DNA of 64,000 bases from NCBI RefSeq assembly GCF_017744015.1, contig NZ_JAGHRA010000004.1, positions 62,001-126,000 on the forward strand, read 5' to 3'. Both the position numbers and the translations under genes were made by a program. Shown piece by piece: positions 17,701-26,285 of the stretch; positions within the stretch are counted from its first letter, which is position 1; each line of letters begins with the position of its first letter. Source of the DNA: Paracoccus sp. R12_2 (GTDB lineage Bacteria > Pseudomonadota > Alphaproteobacteria > Rhodobacterales > Rhodobacteraceae). The notes beneath the pieces were generated by a model. It saw nothing but the letters and a program-made list of their open reading frames with translations. It had not been told where the DNA came from and did no database searches.

Positions 17701-18814
17701 GGCCGTGGCGCTTGGCGTGGTAACGTCCGGTCCGGCGCTGGCACAGGATGATGCAGGCCGGATGGGACTTGGCCGCGAGGCCCTGCCCGAGGAAATCGCC
17801 GCATGGGATGTGAAGATCATGCCCGACGGGCGCGGTTTGCCCGAAGGGTCGGGCGATGTGATGACCGGCGAGGAAAAATATCTTGAACATTGCGCCGCGT
17901 GCCATGGCGACTTTGCCGAGGGGCTGGGAAACTGGCCCAAGCTGGCAGGCGGCGAGGATACGCTGGATCGCAGGGATCCGGTCAAGACGGTGGGCAGCTA
18001 CTGGCCGCATCTTTCGACCGTCTGGGATTATGTCCATCGCTCGATGCCCTTCGGGCAGGCGCAGATCCTGACCCCCGACGAAACCTATGCGATCACCGCC
18101 TATATCCTTTATTCGAACTATCTGGTCGAGGATGACTTCGTGCTGTCCCGGGACAATTTTCTGGACGTCGCGATGCCCAACGCGGATGGCTTCATCGTCG
18201 ATGACCGCGAAGAAACGGAATACCCCGAATTCAGCGGCGAACCCTGCATGGAAAACTGCAAGGACAGCGTCGAGATTACCATGCATGCCTCGGTTCTGGA
18301 CGTGACGCCGGACGATCCGGACGACGGTGATGGCGACGAAGAGTCGGTCCAGGAAAACTCGGAAGATCCGCCGGCTGATAACGCGCCGGTCGAGGACGCC
18401 TCTGCCGAGCAGGCGACCGAAGCTGCTGCCGGGGTCGAAACGGCCGACGCTGCGGCAGGTGACGGCGACGCACAGGCGGCGGCCACCGAACCAGACCCGG
18501 AACTGGTCGCGGCGGGCGAAAACGTGTTCAAGAAATGCAAGGCCTGTCACCAGGTCGGCGAAGGCGCGAAGAACCGCGTCGGCCCGATGCTGAACGGCGT
18601 CGTCGATCGTCAGGTGGGCGCCGTCGATGACTACAAGTATTCGACGGCCATGCAGGAAGCGGCTGAGGGCGGCATGGTCTGGGACGACGAGGCGTTGCAT
18701 GGCTATCTGGCCGATCCCAAGGGTTTTCTTCCCAAGAACAAGATGGCGTTCGCGGGGCTGAAGAAGACCGAGGACATCGACGCCGTGATCGCCTATCTGC
18801 GCGCGCACCCGTAA
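17684..18814 (+). CDS. soxD: Sulfane dehydrogenase diheme cytochrome SoxD
   Basis: 376 residues. Signal peptide ends near residue 20 (ALAQ). Two cytochrome c domains: heme sites Cys70-Cys73-His74 and Cys285-Cys288-His289. Between them lies an acidic, Ala/Glu/Asp-rich linker (about 205-270) that looks disordered. SoxD accepts electrons from SoxC and passes them to small c-type cytochromes. The start overlaps soxC by 17 bases with GGGAG upstream. It is the last sox gene here; soxE-soxH, known in Paracoccus, do not follow. Confidence 0.95.
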   Translation: MSKFLKAVALGVVTSGPALAQDDAGRMGLGREALPEEIAAWDVKIMPDGRGLPEGSGDVMTGEEKYLEHCAACHGDFAEGLGNWPKLAGGEDTLDRRDPVKTVGSYWPHLSTVWDYVHRSMPFGQAQILTPDETYAITAYILYSNYLVEDDFVLSRDNFLDVAMPNADGFIVDDREETEYPEFSGEPCMENCKDSVEITMHASVLDVTPDDPDDGDGDEESVQENSEDPPADNAPVEDASAEQATEAAAGVETADAAAGDGDAQAAATEPDPELVAAGENVFKKCKACHQVGEGAKNRVGPMLNGVVDRQVGAVDDYKYSTAMQEAAEGGMVWDDEALHGYLADPKGFLPKNKMAFAGLKKTEDIDAVIAYLRAHP

Positions 18815-18889
18815 GGCTTGGCATTTCGCCGCCATGCAAATATCCACGATGATACGGAGACATCCGGTCTTCGTTTCCGTTGGGGACGC

Positions 18890-19861
18890 ATGGACGAATT
18901 GCTTGAACCGCTGATCAGGGGCGACCGGCGCGCGTTGTCCCGCGCGATCACCCTGATCGAATCGACGCGACCCGATCATCGCGAACGGGCCATCGCCTTG
19001 TTGTCCGCGCTGCCCGATCGCCAGGCGTTGCGGATCGGGCTGTCGGGTACGCCTGGCGTCGGCAAGTCGACCTTTATCGAGGCGTTCGGAACCATGTTGA
19101 CCGAACGCGGCCTGCGGGTCGCGGTGCTGGCTGTCGATCCGTCCTCGACCCGCTCGGGCGGTTCGATCCTGGGTGACAAGACCCGGATGGAGACGTTGTC
19201 GCGCAATCCTGCCGCCTTCATCCGGCCGACCCCGTCCAACGCCCAGCTTGGCGGCGTCGCACGGCGCACGCGCGAGGCGATTCGGCTGTGCGAGGCGGCA
19301 GGGTTCGACGTGGTGCTGATCGAGACCGTCGGGGTCGGACAGTCCGAAACGCTGGTCGCCGAGATGTCGGATCTGTTCGTGTTGCTGCTGGCACCTGCCG
19401 GGGGCGACGAATTGCAGGGCGTCAAGCGCGGCATCATGGAAATGGCCGATCTGATCCTTGTGAACAAGGCCGATGGCGACCTGTTGCCGACCGCGCGCCG
19501 CACCGTGGCCGATTATGCCGGGGCCCTGCGCCTGCTGCGCAAGCGACCACAGGATCCGGACGGGTTTCCCAAGGCCGTGGCGGTGTCGGCTGCGACCGGA
19601 CACGGCCTGGAAAGCGCGTGGGACGACATGACGACGCTGACCGATTGGCGGCGCGAACATGGGCATTTCGACGGCAACCGCGCCGCGCAGGCGCGTCACT
19701 GGTTCATGGCCGAACTGCGCGCCGGATTGCTGGCAAGGCTGGACGAAGCTGATGCGAAGGCACGGCTTGGCAGGCTGGGCGACGCCGTGGCGGCGGGCGA
19801 GATGGCGCCGGGCGAGGCGGCATCGCGAATGCTGGAAGACTTGTCGCGTCGGGTGGATTAG
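18890..19861 (+). CDS. meaB: MeaB/ArgK-type GTPase, methylmalonyl-CoA mutase chaperone
   Basis: 323 residues of the G3E GTPase family. Motifs: P-loop GTPGVGKST near residue 48, AVLAVDPSSTRSGGSILGDKTRM, ETVGVGQSE, and NKAD as base-recognition motif. MeaB guards and reloads the adenosylcobalamin-dependent methylmalonyl-CoA mutase. The mutase gene is also in this window but 42 kb away on the other strand (61759-63894). Start at 18890 follows TGGGGA; an upstream reading from 18818 lacks family resemblance. It follows soxD at 75 bases without a visible terminator, so read-through from the sox unit is possible. Confidence 0.93.
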   Translation: MDELLEPLIRGDRRALSRAITLIESTRPDHRERAIALLSALPDRQALRIGLSGTPGVGKSTFIEAFGTMLTERGLRVAVLAVDPSSTRSGGSILGDKTRMETLSRNPAAFIRPTPSNAQLGGVARRTREAIRLCEAAGFDVVLIETVGVGQSETLVAEMSDLFVLLLAPAGGDELQGVKRGIMEMADLILVNKADGDLLPTARRTVADYAGALRLLRKRPQDPDGFPKAVAVSAATGHGLESAWDDMTTLTDWRREHGHFDGNRAAQARHWFMAELRAGLLARLDEADAKARLGRLGDAVAAGEMAPGEAASRMLEDLSRRVD

Positions 19862-19910
19862 ACGCCCGATTTCGCGCCCCATTCCGGCAGCGAATCGGCT
19901 AGAAAAGGGC

Positions 19911-20975
19911 ATGAACAAGGATTCTGCCATGCTTGATTTGCCGCCGCCCGACACGCTTTACGACGCGCTGCTTGCACGTGATCCGGCCTACGAGGGACGG
20001 GCGCTGGTCGGCGTGACGACAACCGGCATTTTTTGCCGCCTGACCTGTCCGGCGCGCAAGCCCCGCCCCGAGAACTGTCGTTGGTTCGCAGACGCGACAC
20101 AGGCGCGCGCGGCGGGATTTCGCCCCTGTCTGCGCTGCCGTCCTATCGGGGCGACCGCGGAAGGAGAGGCGCTTGTCATGCGACTGATGGCGGATCTGAA
20201 GGATGATCCGGGCCGCCGCTGGTCCGAGGCCGATCTGATCGGCATGGGGCTGGATCCGTCCACGGTGCGACGTGCATTTCAAAGACATTTCGGACAAAGC
20301 TTTCTGCAGATGGCGCGGGCGGCGCGGCTGCAGCACGGAATGCGGATACTGACAAAGGGGGCGGCGATGATCGAGGCACAGCTTGACGCGGGGTTTGATT
20401 CGGCCAGCGGGTTTCGGACCGCGTTCGCCCGACTGTTCGGCCACCCGCCGCATCGAATGCGGGGCGGCGGCGATCTTCGTGCCGACTGGATCGACACGCC
20501 ACTTGGCGGCATGATCGCGATCGCAGACGATGAGGCGCTGCATCTGTTGGAGTTCATCGACCGCAAGGCCCTGCCCGAAGGGCTGCGAAAGCTGTCGGGC
20601 CTTGTCGGCGGGCGCGTGGGTCTGGGGCGCAGCGGGGTGATCGACCGGGTCGAGGCGCAGCTTGGCGCCTACTTTGCAGGCGATCTTCCGCGTTTCTCGA
20701 TCCCCGTTCATCTGCACGGCACGGAGTTTCAGCGTCGGGTGTGGCGCGCCTTGCAGGATATTCCGGCGGGTCAGACCCGAAGCTATGGCCAGCTTGCGGA
20801 CCAGATCGGACAGCCGACCGCGACACGCGCTGTGGCACGTGCCAATGCGACGAACCGAATCGCGCTGGTCGTGCCGTGTCATCGCGTCATAGGCGCGGAT
20901 GGCAGCATGACGGGGTATGCTGGTGGATTGTGGCGCAAGGAGAAACTGATCGAGGCCGAACGTCGCTATGCCTGA
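19911..20975 (+). CDS. ada: Bifunctional Ada: methylphosphotriester sensor, AraC regulator and O6-methylguanine-DNA methyltransferase
   Basis: 354 residues, the same length as E. coli Ada. The N-terminal zinc domain has Cys42, Cys46, Cys73 and Cys76 (IFCRLTC, PCLRC); Cys42 corresponds to the methylphosphotriester acceptor. An AraC-type helix-turn-helix follows (about 85-185). The C-terminal methyltransferase contains the PCHRV active site with acceptor Cys323 and the GYAGG motif. The protein repairs alkylated DNA irreversibly and, once methylated, activates repair genes. Start at 19911 (AAAAGGG upstream); a second ATG at 19929 is possible. Confidence 0.94.
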   Translation: MNKDSAMLDLPPPDTLYDALLARDPAYEGRALVGVTTTGIFCRLTCPARKPRPENCRWFADATQARAAGFRPCLRCRPIGATAEGEALVMRLMADLKDDPGRRWSEADLIGMGLDPSTVRRAFQRHFGQSFLQMARAARLQHGMRILTKGAAMIEAQLDAGFDSASGFRTAFARLFGHPPHRMRGGGDLRADWIDTPLGGMIAIADDEALHLLEFIDRKALPEGLRKLSGLVGGRVGLGRSGVIDRVEAQLGAYFAGDLPRFSIPVHLHGTEFQRRVWRALQDIPAGQTRSYGQLADQIGQPTATRAVARANATNRIALVVPCHRVIGADGSMTGYAGGLWRKEKLIEAERRYA

Positions 20976-21075
20976 CCAGTGGCAGGCGTCAGGCGGGCAA
21001 CCGATCCCCTGATTTGCGGCAATTCCCGGTTGACGCGGCCCGTCGCGCGCTGTAATCACCCGCGAACGGATTTTC

Positions 21076-21099
21076 GGGCGCTGCGACGCGGCGCCCTTT
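21076..21099 (+). terminator. Weak hairpin after ada / before rpmB
   Basis: GGGCGC, nine-base loop, GCGCCC then TTT. It lies 101 bases after ada and 62 before rpmB; it could end ada transcription or sit in an rpmB leader. The T tract is short. Confidence 0.35.
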
Positions 21100-21160
21100 C
21101 ACATTGGGTCGGACCCGTCTGCAGGGGACGCCCGCCAAGTTGAGACGAAGGATAAACACC

Positions 21161-21460
21161 ATGTCGCGCGTCTGCGAACTGACCGGCAAAGGCCCGATGA
21201 CCGGTAACAATGTCAGCCACGCCAACAACAGGACCCGTCGGCGGTTCCTGCCGAACCTGAATGACGTGACGCTGACCTCGGAAAAGATGGGTCGCAGCTA
21301 TTCGTTGCGCATCTCGGCTTCCGCGCTGCGCTCGGTCGATCACCGTGGCGGCCTGGACGAGTTCCTGGCCAAGTCGAAAGACATCGACCTGTCGGCCCGC
21401 GCGCTGAAGATCAAGCGCGAGATCGCCAAGAAAGAAGGGCCGGCCGAACTTCAGGCCTGA
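21161..21460 (+). CDS. rpmB: Large ribosomal subunit protein bL28
   Basis: 99 residues. Starts [23 protein letters not shown], the bL28 signature with Cys5, and ends with the alphaproteobacterial basic extension. The ATG at 21161 has AAGGA at correct distance. It stands alone: a hairpin lies upstream and a strong terminator downstream. Role: structural protein of the 50S subunit near the E site. Only the first cysteine of the zinc-type pattern is seen, so it is the non-zinc form or at least not clearly zinc-binding. Confidence 0.97.
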   Translation: MSRVCELTGKGPMTGNNVSHANNRTRRRFLPNLNDVTLTSEKMGRSYSLRISASALRSVDHRGGLDEFLAKSKDIDLSARALKIKREIAKKEGPAELQA

Positions 21461-21485
21461 TCCTTGCGAACTGGCGCCTAGGCCT

Positions 21486-21506
21486 GCCCCGCTTCGGCGG
21501 GGCTTT
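21486..21506 (+). terminator. Rho-independent terminator after rpmB
   Basis: GCCCCGC, stable tetraloop TTCG, GCGGGGC, then TTT: a seven-pair G-C stem, 25 bases after the rpmB stop. Confidence 0.85.
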
Positions 21507-21574
21507 CGCGTTTGTCCTGACCTCTTGTCGTCCCTCTGTTCTGGGCTTTATGGGTGGCATCAGGGGGTGAACGA

Positions 21575-21880
21575 ATGCTGCATCTTGAAACGACCTGTCC
21601 CGGGTCCGGGGTGGCGAAAGACATCGCCCGCGCGGCGCTGAAAAGGCGGCTGGCGGCTTGCGCGCATGTTGAGCCAGAGATCGTCAGCCTGTTCCACTGG
21701 CAGGGTGCGATCAAGCACGAAACCGAGATCCGGTTGGTCCTCAAGACTCATGAGGGGCGGCGCGACGCGCTGATCGCGCTGATCCGGGACATGCATCCCT
21801 ATGACCTGCCGGTGATCACCTGGCACCTGGTTGCGACCACACCGGATGCGACAGAATGGCTTCTGGAAGAAACACGGTGA
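21575..21880 (+). CDS. cutA: CutA1 divalent-ion tolerance protein
   Basis: 101 residues, normal for CutA, a small trimeric cytoplasmic protein. Visible family features: TTCPGSGVAKDIARAALKRRLAACAHV near the start, FHWQG, and HPYDLPVITW toward the end. CutA has been linked to copper tolerance in E. coli, though its molecular role is unsettled. The start at 21575 is preceded by GGGGG at 7 bases. The following genes concern copper, which fits but does not prove a shared role. Confidence 0.92.
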   Translation: MLHLETTCPGSGVAKDIARAALKRRLAACAHVEPEIVSLFHWQGAIKHETEIRLVLKTHEGRRDALIALIRDMHPYDLPVITWHLVATTPDATEWLLEETR

Positions 21881-21899
21881 CTGCGCCATTCTGTCACGC

Positions 21900-22229
21900 A
21901 TGAACTCGGCGTTGAGAATTTGCCTGATCCTTGGCCTGATGTTGACCGGCATCGGGCTGGGCGCGGCGCGCGGCACGGTTCAGATCGGTGGGCAGATGGT
22001 CCTGTGCACCGGCGAAGGGGTCGTTGTCAGCTTCGGCGCGGATGGCCGGCCTGACGGTCGGGCGCATGTGTGCCCTGACATGGCACTGGCGATGATGGCC
22101 GCGGCAGTGTCGCCAGATCCGCCCCCGGCGCCGTCGCCGCGGGTGAGGCCCGTTCAGGCGTTTCAGCCCGCGACCACGATGCCCACGCGTCAGGCGCCGC
22201 CCGCCGCGGCGCGCGATCCTCCGGCGTGA
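21900..22229 (+). CDS. Small exported protein of unknown function in copper neighbourhood
   Basis: 109 residues. A hydrophobic N-terminal segment (about 4-23) suggests export or membrane anchoring. Two cysteines (VLCTG near residue 36, HVCPD near 58) sit in the mature part, followed by a Pro/Ala-rich tail from about residue 73. Not recognised with certainty; size and position before a PCuAC protein resemble small DUF2946-like copper-associated proteins, but the match is by impression only. It starts 19 bases after cutA with no clear ribosome site, so the exact start is uncertain. Confidence 0.5.
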   Translation: MNSALRICLILGLMLTGIGLGAARGTVQIGGQMVLCTGEGVVVSFGADGRPDGRAHVCPDMALAMMAAAVSPDPPPAPSPRVRPVQAFQPATTMPTRQAPPAAARDPPA

Positions 22230-22278
22230 TTGTCTTTCATCATAACAGTCTGACAACACGACATTCAGGAAGATCAAC

Positions 22279-22758
22279 ATGAAGTCCATATATCTTGCCG
22301 CTGTCGCGGCACTGATTCCCGTTGCTGCCGCCGCCCATGACGGAGTCGACGTGCAGGACGCATATGCCCGCAGCGCGAACCCCGTGACCGGTGCTGCGTT
22401 CATGGTTCTCAGCAACCATGCGGATCGCGATTGCCGCCTTTCCGGGGTGTCCTCGGATGTGGCCGAGCGGGTCGAACTGCATACGCACCGCGAAGTTGAC
22501 GGGGTGATGAAGATGACCGAGGTCGAGGAGGGATTTCAGATCCCTGCCTATGGCACGCACGAACTGGCACGCGGCGGCGATCACGTCATGTTCCTTGGGC
22601 TGAAATCACCGCTTGAGGATGGCCAGACGATTCCGCTGACGCTGGATTTCGGCGATTGCGGGACCGAACAGGTCGATGTGCCGGTGGACAACCACCGCAA
22701 GCCCGCGCACGGCAAGGCCATGCACAAGATGGGCGACATGGAAAAAGCCGACCATTGA
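22279..22758 (+). CDS. PCu(A)C-type periplasmic copper chaperone
   Basis: 159 residues. Signal peptide ends near residue 19 (AAAAH). The copper-site pattern of this family is present: His of ELHTH, Met after ten residues (VMKM), and HVM in GGDHVMFLGL. A His/Met-rich tail (HGKAMHKMGDMEK) adds possible copper ligands. Such proteins deliver Cu(I) to the CuA site or to CuB via Sco in cytochrome oxidase assembly. AGGAAG precedes the ATG. It lies in a small plus-strand group with cutA and the preceding small protein, and converges on the esterase-copA pair. Confidence 0.9.
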   Translation: MKSIYLAAVAALIPVAAAAHDGVDVQDAYARSANPVTGAAFMVLSNHADRDCRLSGVSSDVAERVELHTHREVDGVMKMTEVEEGFQIPAYGTHELARGGDHVMFLGLKSPLEDGQTIPLTLDFGDCGTEQVDVPVDNHRKPAHGKAMHKMGDMEKADH

Positions 22759-22776
22759 TCCTTTGATCCCTTTGAT

Positions 22777-22801
22777 GCGCCGCGCCCGAAAGGCGCGGCG
22801 C
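22777..22801. terminator. Bidirectional hairpin between convergent genes
   Basis: GCGCCGCGCC, loop CGAAA, GGCGCGGCGC: a perfect ten-pair stem in the 47-base gap between the converging copper chaperone and esterase genes. There is no long T run on either side, so it may act as a hairpin-dependent or Rho-assisted end. Confidence 0.65.
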
Positions 22802-22805
22802 GATG

Positions 22806-23450
22806 TCAGGGTGTGATGCGTGACAGAAGCTGGGCGACCTTGGGGCCAAGATCTTCGACGATCAGATTGACCGCCTTGGCCGTGGGATGGATCCCATCGG
22901 GCTGGATCATCTCGGGCTGGCGTTCGGGCGGCAGTACGATCAGCGGCGCATACAGGTTTTCCAGCAGCAGCGCATCATGGCGTTCGGCCAATCGCGGCCA
23001 CATCTGTGCCCAGGCCCGCTGCTTGGCTGGCGGGTCGGTCGGGCGCGCCATGATGCCGACCAGCAGGACCGGACGACCGTCCGCGCCCGCGCGTGTCAGG
23101 ATCGCATCCAGGTTCGCCTCGGCCTTCGCAGGCGGGATCTCCAGCAGGATGTCGTTGCCGCCAAGCTCGACCATTACCGCGTCCGCCTGATCCAGCATTT
23201 CCGGGCCAAGCCGGGCCAGTCCGCCAGCCGTCGTGTCGCCGGGCAGGCTGGCATTGTCGATCCGGGCCTGGATGCCATGCCGGTCCAGCCAGCGCGACAG
23301 CACCGGAACAAGCTGGTCATCGGGTGCAAGCCCATCGCCTGCGGCCAGGCTGTCGCCCAGGATCAGCAGGCGCGGCGCCTCTTGCGCGGGGGCGGGAATG
23401 GCCAGAACGCTCAGGGCCGTCAGTGCAAGGAATAGTCGTCTTCCGATCAC
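22806..23450 (-). CDS. Arylesterase/lysophospholipase of the SGNH (TesA-like) family
   Basis: 214 residues. Signal peptide (to about residue 22). The four SGNH blocks are seen: GDSLAAG (nucleophile Ser), the Gly block near LPGDTTAGG, GGND, and DGIHP carrying the catalytic Asp and His. TesA-like enzymes hydrolyse esters and lysophospholipids in the periplasm. The start overlaps the stop of copA by 4 bases on the same strand, so it is translated from the copA mRNA. A direct role in copper handling is not evident. Confidence 0.9.
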   Translation of the reverse strand: MIGRRLFLALTALSVLAIPAPAQEAPRLLILGDSLAAGDGLAPDDQLVPVLSRWLDRHGIQARIDNASLPGDTTAGGLARLGPEMLDQADAVMVELGGNDILLEIPPAKAEANLDAILTRAGADGRPVLLVGIMARPTDPPAKQRAWAQMWPRLAERHDALLLENLYAPLIVLPPERQPEMIQPDGIHPTAKAVNLIVEDLGPKVAQLLSRITP

Positions 23451-25861
23451 GTCGCTCTCCTCAGTCTCAGGGCATTGCCGACGACGAATACCGACGACAG
23501 CGCCATCGCCCCGGCGCCCAGCATCGGCGACAATGCCGGGCCACCGAAGGGCACCAGAACCCCCATTGCGACCGGGATCAAGGCGATATTGTAGGCAAAA
23601 GCCCAGAACAGGTTCTGCCGGATATTGCGCATCACCGCGCGGGCCAGCCGGATCGCGCGAACCACACCCGAGGTATCGCCCGACATCAGCACCGCGTCCG
23701 CCGATTCGATGGCGATGTCGGTCCCGCTGCCAATGGCGATGCCGCTGCCCGCCGCGGCAAGCGCGGGCGCGTCGTTGATTCCATCGCCGACGAAGATCGT
23801 GCGCGGTCCCATCCTTTCGATCGCCTCAAGCTTGTCATCGGGCCGCAGCGCGCCTTGGGCCTCGTCGATGCCCAGACGTCGGGCAACCGCGTCAGCCGTG
23901 GCCTGCAGGTCGCCCGACAGCATCGCGCAGCGCAGACCCATGCGACCCAGTTCCGCGATCGTTTGCGCGGCCTCGGGACGTTCGGGGTCGGCCAGCAGGA
24001 AGCAGGCCCGGTGGACACCGTCGATCGCCAGATGTGCGGGCGTCGCCCCGTCGGCTGCGGCGCGATCGGCCGCATCAACGAGCGCCGGGCCGGCGGGAAC
24101 GCCAGCTTCTTTCAGCGCATCGAGATTGCCGATCAGCAAGTCGCGGCCATCGGTGCGCGCGGACAGGCCGCGCCCTGCGGTGGCTTTCGCAAGCTGTGCG
24201 TCGGGAAGATCCAGCCCTCTGGCCGTGGCCGCGGACAGGATCGCCGCCGCCAGCGGATGTTCTGATCGCGCCTCGGCCGCCGCGGCCAGCCGCAATGCGT
24301 CAGCTTCGGATATTCCGGTCGTCACGATGCGTGTCAGCGTCGGGCGGCCAAGGGTCAGCGTGCCGGTCTTGTCGAAGGCAATCCGGTCGGCCTCGGCCAT
24401 CCTTTGCAGTGCTTCGCCGCGCCGGAACAGAACGCCCAGCTCTGCCCCGCGACCTGTTCCGACCATGATTGACACCGGCACCGCCAGTCCCATCGCGCAG
24501 GGGCAGGCGATGATCAGGACAGCGACGCCTGCGACAACGGCCTCGGCCAGTCCCGGCCCGAACGCTAGCCACAAGGCGAAGGCCAGCGCCGCCAGCGACA
24601 TCACAGCCGGCACGAAGATCCGTGTGATCTGATCCACCAGCGCCTGCACCGGCAGCTTGGCGGACTGTGCGGTTTCGACCATCGCGACGATGCGCGACAG
24701 GGCCGTGTCCTTTCCTGTCGCGGTCACCCGATAAGTCAGCGCCGACATTCCGTTGACCGTGCCGCCGGTGACGGGATCGCCCGGCGCCTTTTCAGCGGGC
24801 ACAGGCTCTCCGGTCAGCATCGCTTCGTCGATATGGCCATGCCCCTCGGTGATCTGGCCATCGACGGCGACGCGTTCTCCCGGCGCCAGCCGGACCAGAT
24901 CGCCGGGTTGCAGGTCGGACACGGCTACCTGCATGTCGCGTCCGTCACGAATAAGCGTGGCCTGATCCGGGGCAAGTTCGACAAGGCGCCTGATCGCCTC
25001 GCCCGCCTGTCCCTTGGCCCGTGCTTCCAACCATCGACCCATCAGGATCAGCGTGACGATGACCGCTGCCGCCTCGAAATAGACGTGGCGAGAGGCCGCA
25101 GGCACGATCTGCGGCGCAAGCGTCACGACCGAGGAAAACAGGAAGGCCGCCCCGGCCCCCAGCGCCACAAGGCTGTTCATCTCGGGCCTGCCACGCAACA
25201 GCGCGGGCACGCCGATCGTGAAAAAGCGCCGTCCCGGCACCGTAAGGACGATCGCCGTCAGCAGCATTTCGGCAAGCCACAGCGGTGTCGTCCCGGCCAG
25301 ACCCATCAGCCAGTGATGAAATCCCGGGAATACATGCCCGCCCATTTCCGCAATGAAGACGGGCAGGGTCAGCATCAGCGCCAGGCGGAAATCACCCCGC
25401 AGCATCAGGGCTTCGTCCCGCTGCGGATGAGGGGCGGTGCGACCATCCGGGGTCTGGGCCGCGTAGCCCGCCCGGGTCACGGTTTGCACCAGTTCCGTAG
25501 GAGCCAGTCCGGGCGCGTGCGTGACGCTGGCCGAATTCGTCAATAAATTGACACTGGCCGAGACGACATCCGGCCGCGCGGACAGCGCACGCTGCACATG
25601 ACTGGCGCAGGACGCACAACTCATCCCCGCGACATCCAGCGTGGTCGTCGTCAGCTCGGGCGGATAGCCGGCCTGCGTCAGCGCGGCGTCGATCTGTGGC
25701 AGGGTCGCGCCGTCCAGTCGCATATGCGCGCGCTTGGTCACTGGGCTTACGGCGATGTCGCGGAGGCCGCCAAGGCCGTTCAGCGCACGTTCGACCCGGC
25801 CTGCGCAGGACGCGCAGTTGATGCCGGGTATGGCAAGGTCAATTTCGGTATGGGTGGTCAT
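23447..25861 (-). CDS. copA: Copper-exporting P1B-type ATPase CopA
   Basis: 804 residues. Two N-terminal heavy-metal domains with CxxC motifs (Cys16/Cys19 and Cys82/Cys85), the metal-channel CPC in ACPCAMGLAVP, phosphorylation site DKTGTLT, and GDGINDAPAL in the ATP-binding domain. These mark a Cu(I)-exporting ATPase of the inner membrane. TGGGGAAA lies before the ATG. The esterase gene overlaps its 3' end. No CueR-type operator (paired ACCTTCC-like half sites) was found upstream, so regulation is unknown. Confidence 0.95.
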   Translation of the reverse strand: MTTHTEIDLAIPGINCASCAGRVERALNGLGGLRDIAVSPVTKRAHMRLDGATLPQIDAALTQAGYPPELTTTTLDVAGMSCASCASHVQRALSARPDVVSASVNLLTNSASVTHAPGLAPTELVQTVTRAGYAAQTPDGRTAPHPQRDEALMLRGDFRLALMLTLPVFIAEMGGHVFPGFHHWLMGLAGTTPLWLAEMLLTAIVLTVPGRRFFTIGVPALLRGRPEMNSLVALGAGAAFLFSSVVTLAPQIVPAASRHVYFEAAAVIVTLILMGRWLEARAKGQAGEAIRRLVELAPDQATLIRDGRDMQVAVSDLQPGDLVRLAPGERVAVDGQITEGHGHIDEAMLTGEPVPAEKAPGDPVTGGTVNGMSALTYRVTATGKDTALSRIVAMVETAQSAKLPVQALVDQITRIFVPAVMSLAALAFALWLAFGPGLAEAVVAGVAVLIIACPCAMGLAVPVSIMVGTGRGAELGVLFRRGEALQRMAEADRIAFDKTGTLTLGRPTLTRIVTTGISEADALRLAAAAEARSEHPLAAAILSAATARGLDLPDAQLAKATAGRGLSARTDGRDLLIGNLDALKEAGVPAGPALVDAADRAAADGATPAHLAIDGVHRACFLLADPERPEAAQTIAELGRMGLRCAMLSGDLQATADAVARRLGIDEAQGALRPDDKLEAIERMGPRTIFVGDGINDAPALAAAGSGIAIGSGTDIAIESADAVLMSGDTSGVVRAIRLARAVMRNIRQNLFWAFAYNIALIPVAMGVLVPFGGPALSPMLGAGAMALSSVFVVGNALRLRRAT

Positions 25862-26285
25862 GTCCGTTTCCCCAGATCATGCGGTTATATGTCGGCATGG
25901 TTGGGAAAACAGGTGGCGCCTGGGGACCGCGGGGGACAACTCGCGGGATCTGGATGCGTGGCGCGGCCTCGTCCATCGTCGATGGGTCGGGATACCGGAT
26001 CGGGCCCGCGATCGCCGGGCGCGCATCGACATGACACCGGCAGGCGCGATCGCCCCGCCCACGGCAAATATGCGCCGCACGCCGCGTGGCGCGGCGGAAC
26101 CTGGTGCCCGGGCAACAGGCGGAAGCAAGGCGTCTGACGTTGCTCATGGGGCAACAGTTGTGATCGGCGATGGCGTCGGTCAAGTCGAAATATGTCAAAT
26201 ACGGCCTCTTGAGTTGCAAGCGGGCCATTCCGTCCTGTATTTTGCTGGCAATACAGAAGACATACAGGCTTGAGGACAACCAACC
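25862..26285. other. Gene-free divergent region between copA and the L,D-transpeptidase gene
   Basis: 424 bases with no coding region that resembles a protein family on either strand. The left part is GC-rich and holds the copA ribosome site; the right 120 bases are less GC-rich and hold a candidate promoter at 26214-26241. A short open frame runs through parts of it but has no ribosome site or recognisable product. Confidence 0.5.
26214..26241 (+). promoter_or_regulatory. Candidate sigma-70 promoter of the L,D-transpeptidase gene
   Basis: TTGCAA (26214-26219), 16-base spacer, TGTATT (26236-26241), 44 bases before the ATG at 26286. Fair match to -35/-10 consensus; sequence reading only. Confidence 0.35.

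Noticed and set aside
17660..19954. 764-codon minus-strand open frame opposite soxD and meaB
   Set aside because: Shadow of two clear genes; low-complexity Arg/Gly/His-rich translation without any domain.
25862..26273. Possible small gene between copA and the L,D-transpeptidase
   Set aside because: Open frames here are extensions of copA shadows, lack ribosome sites and show no protein-like conservation pattern.
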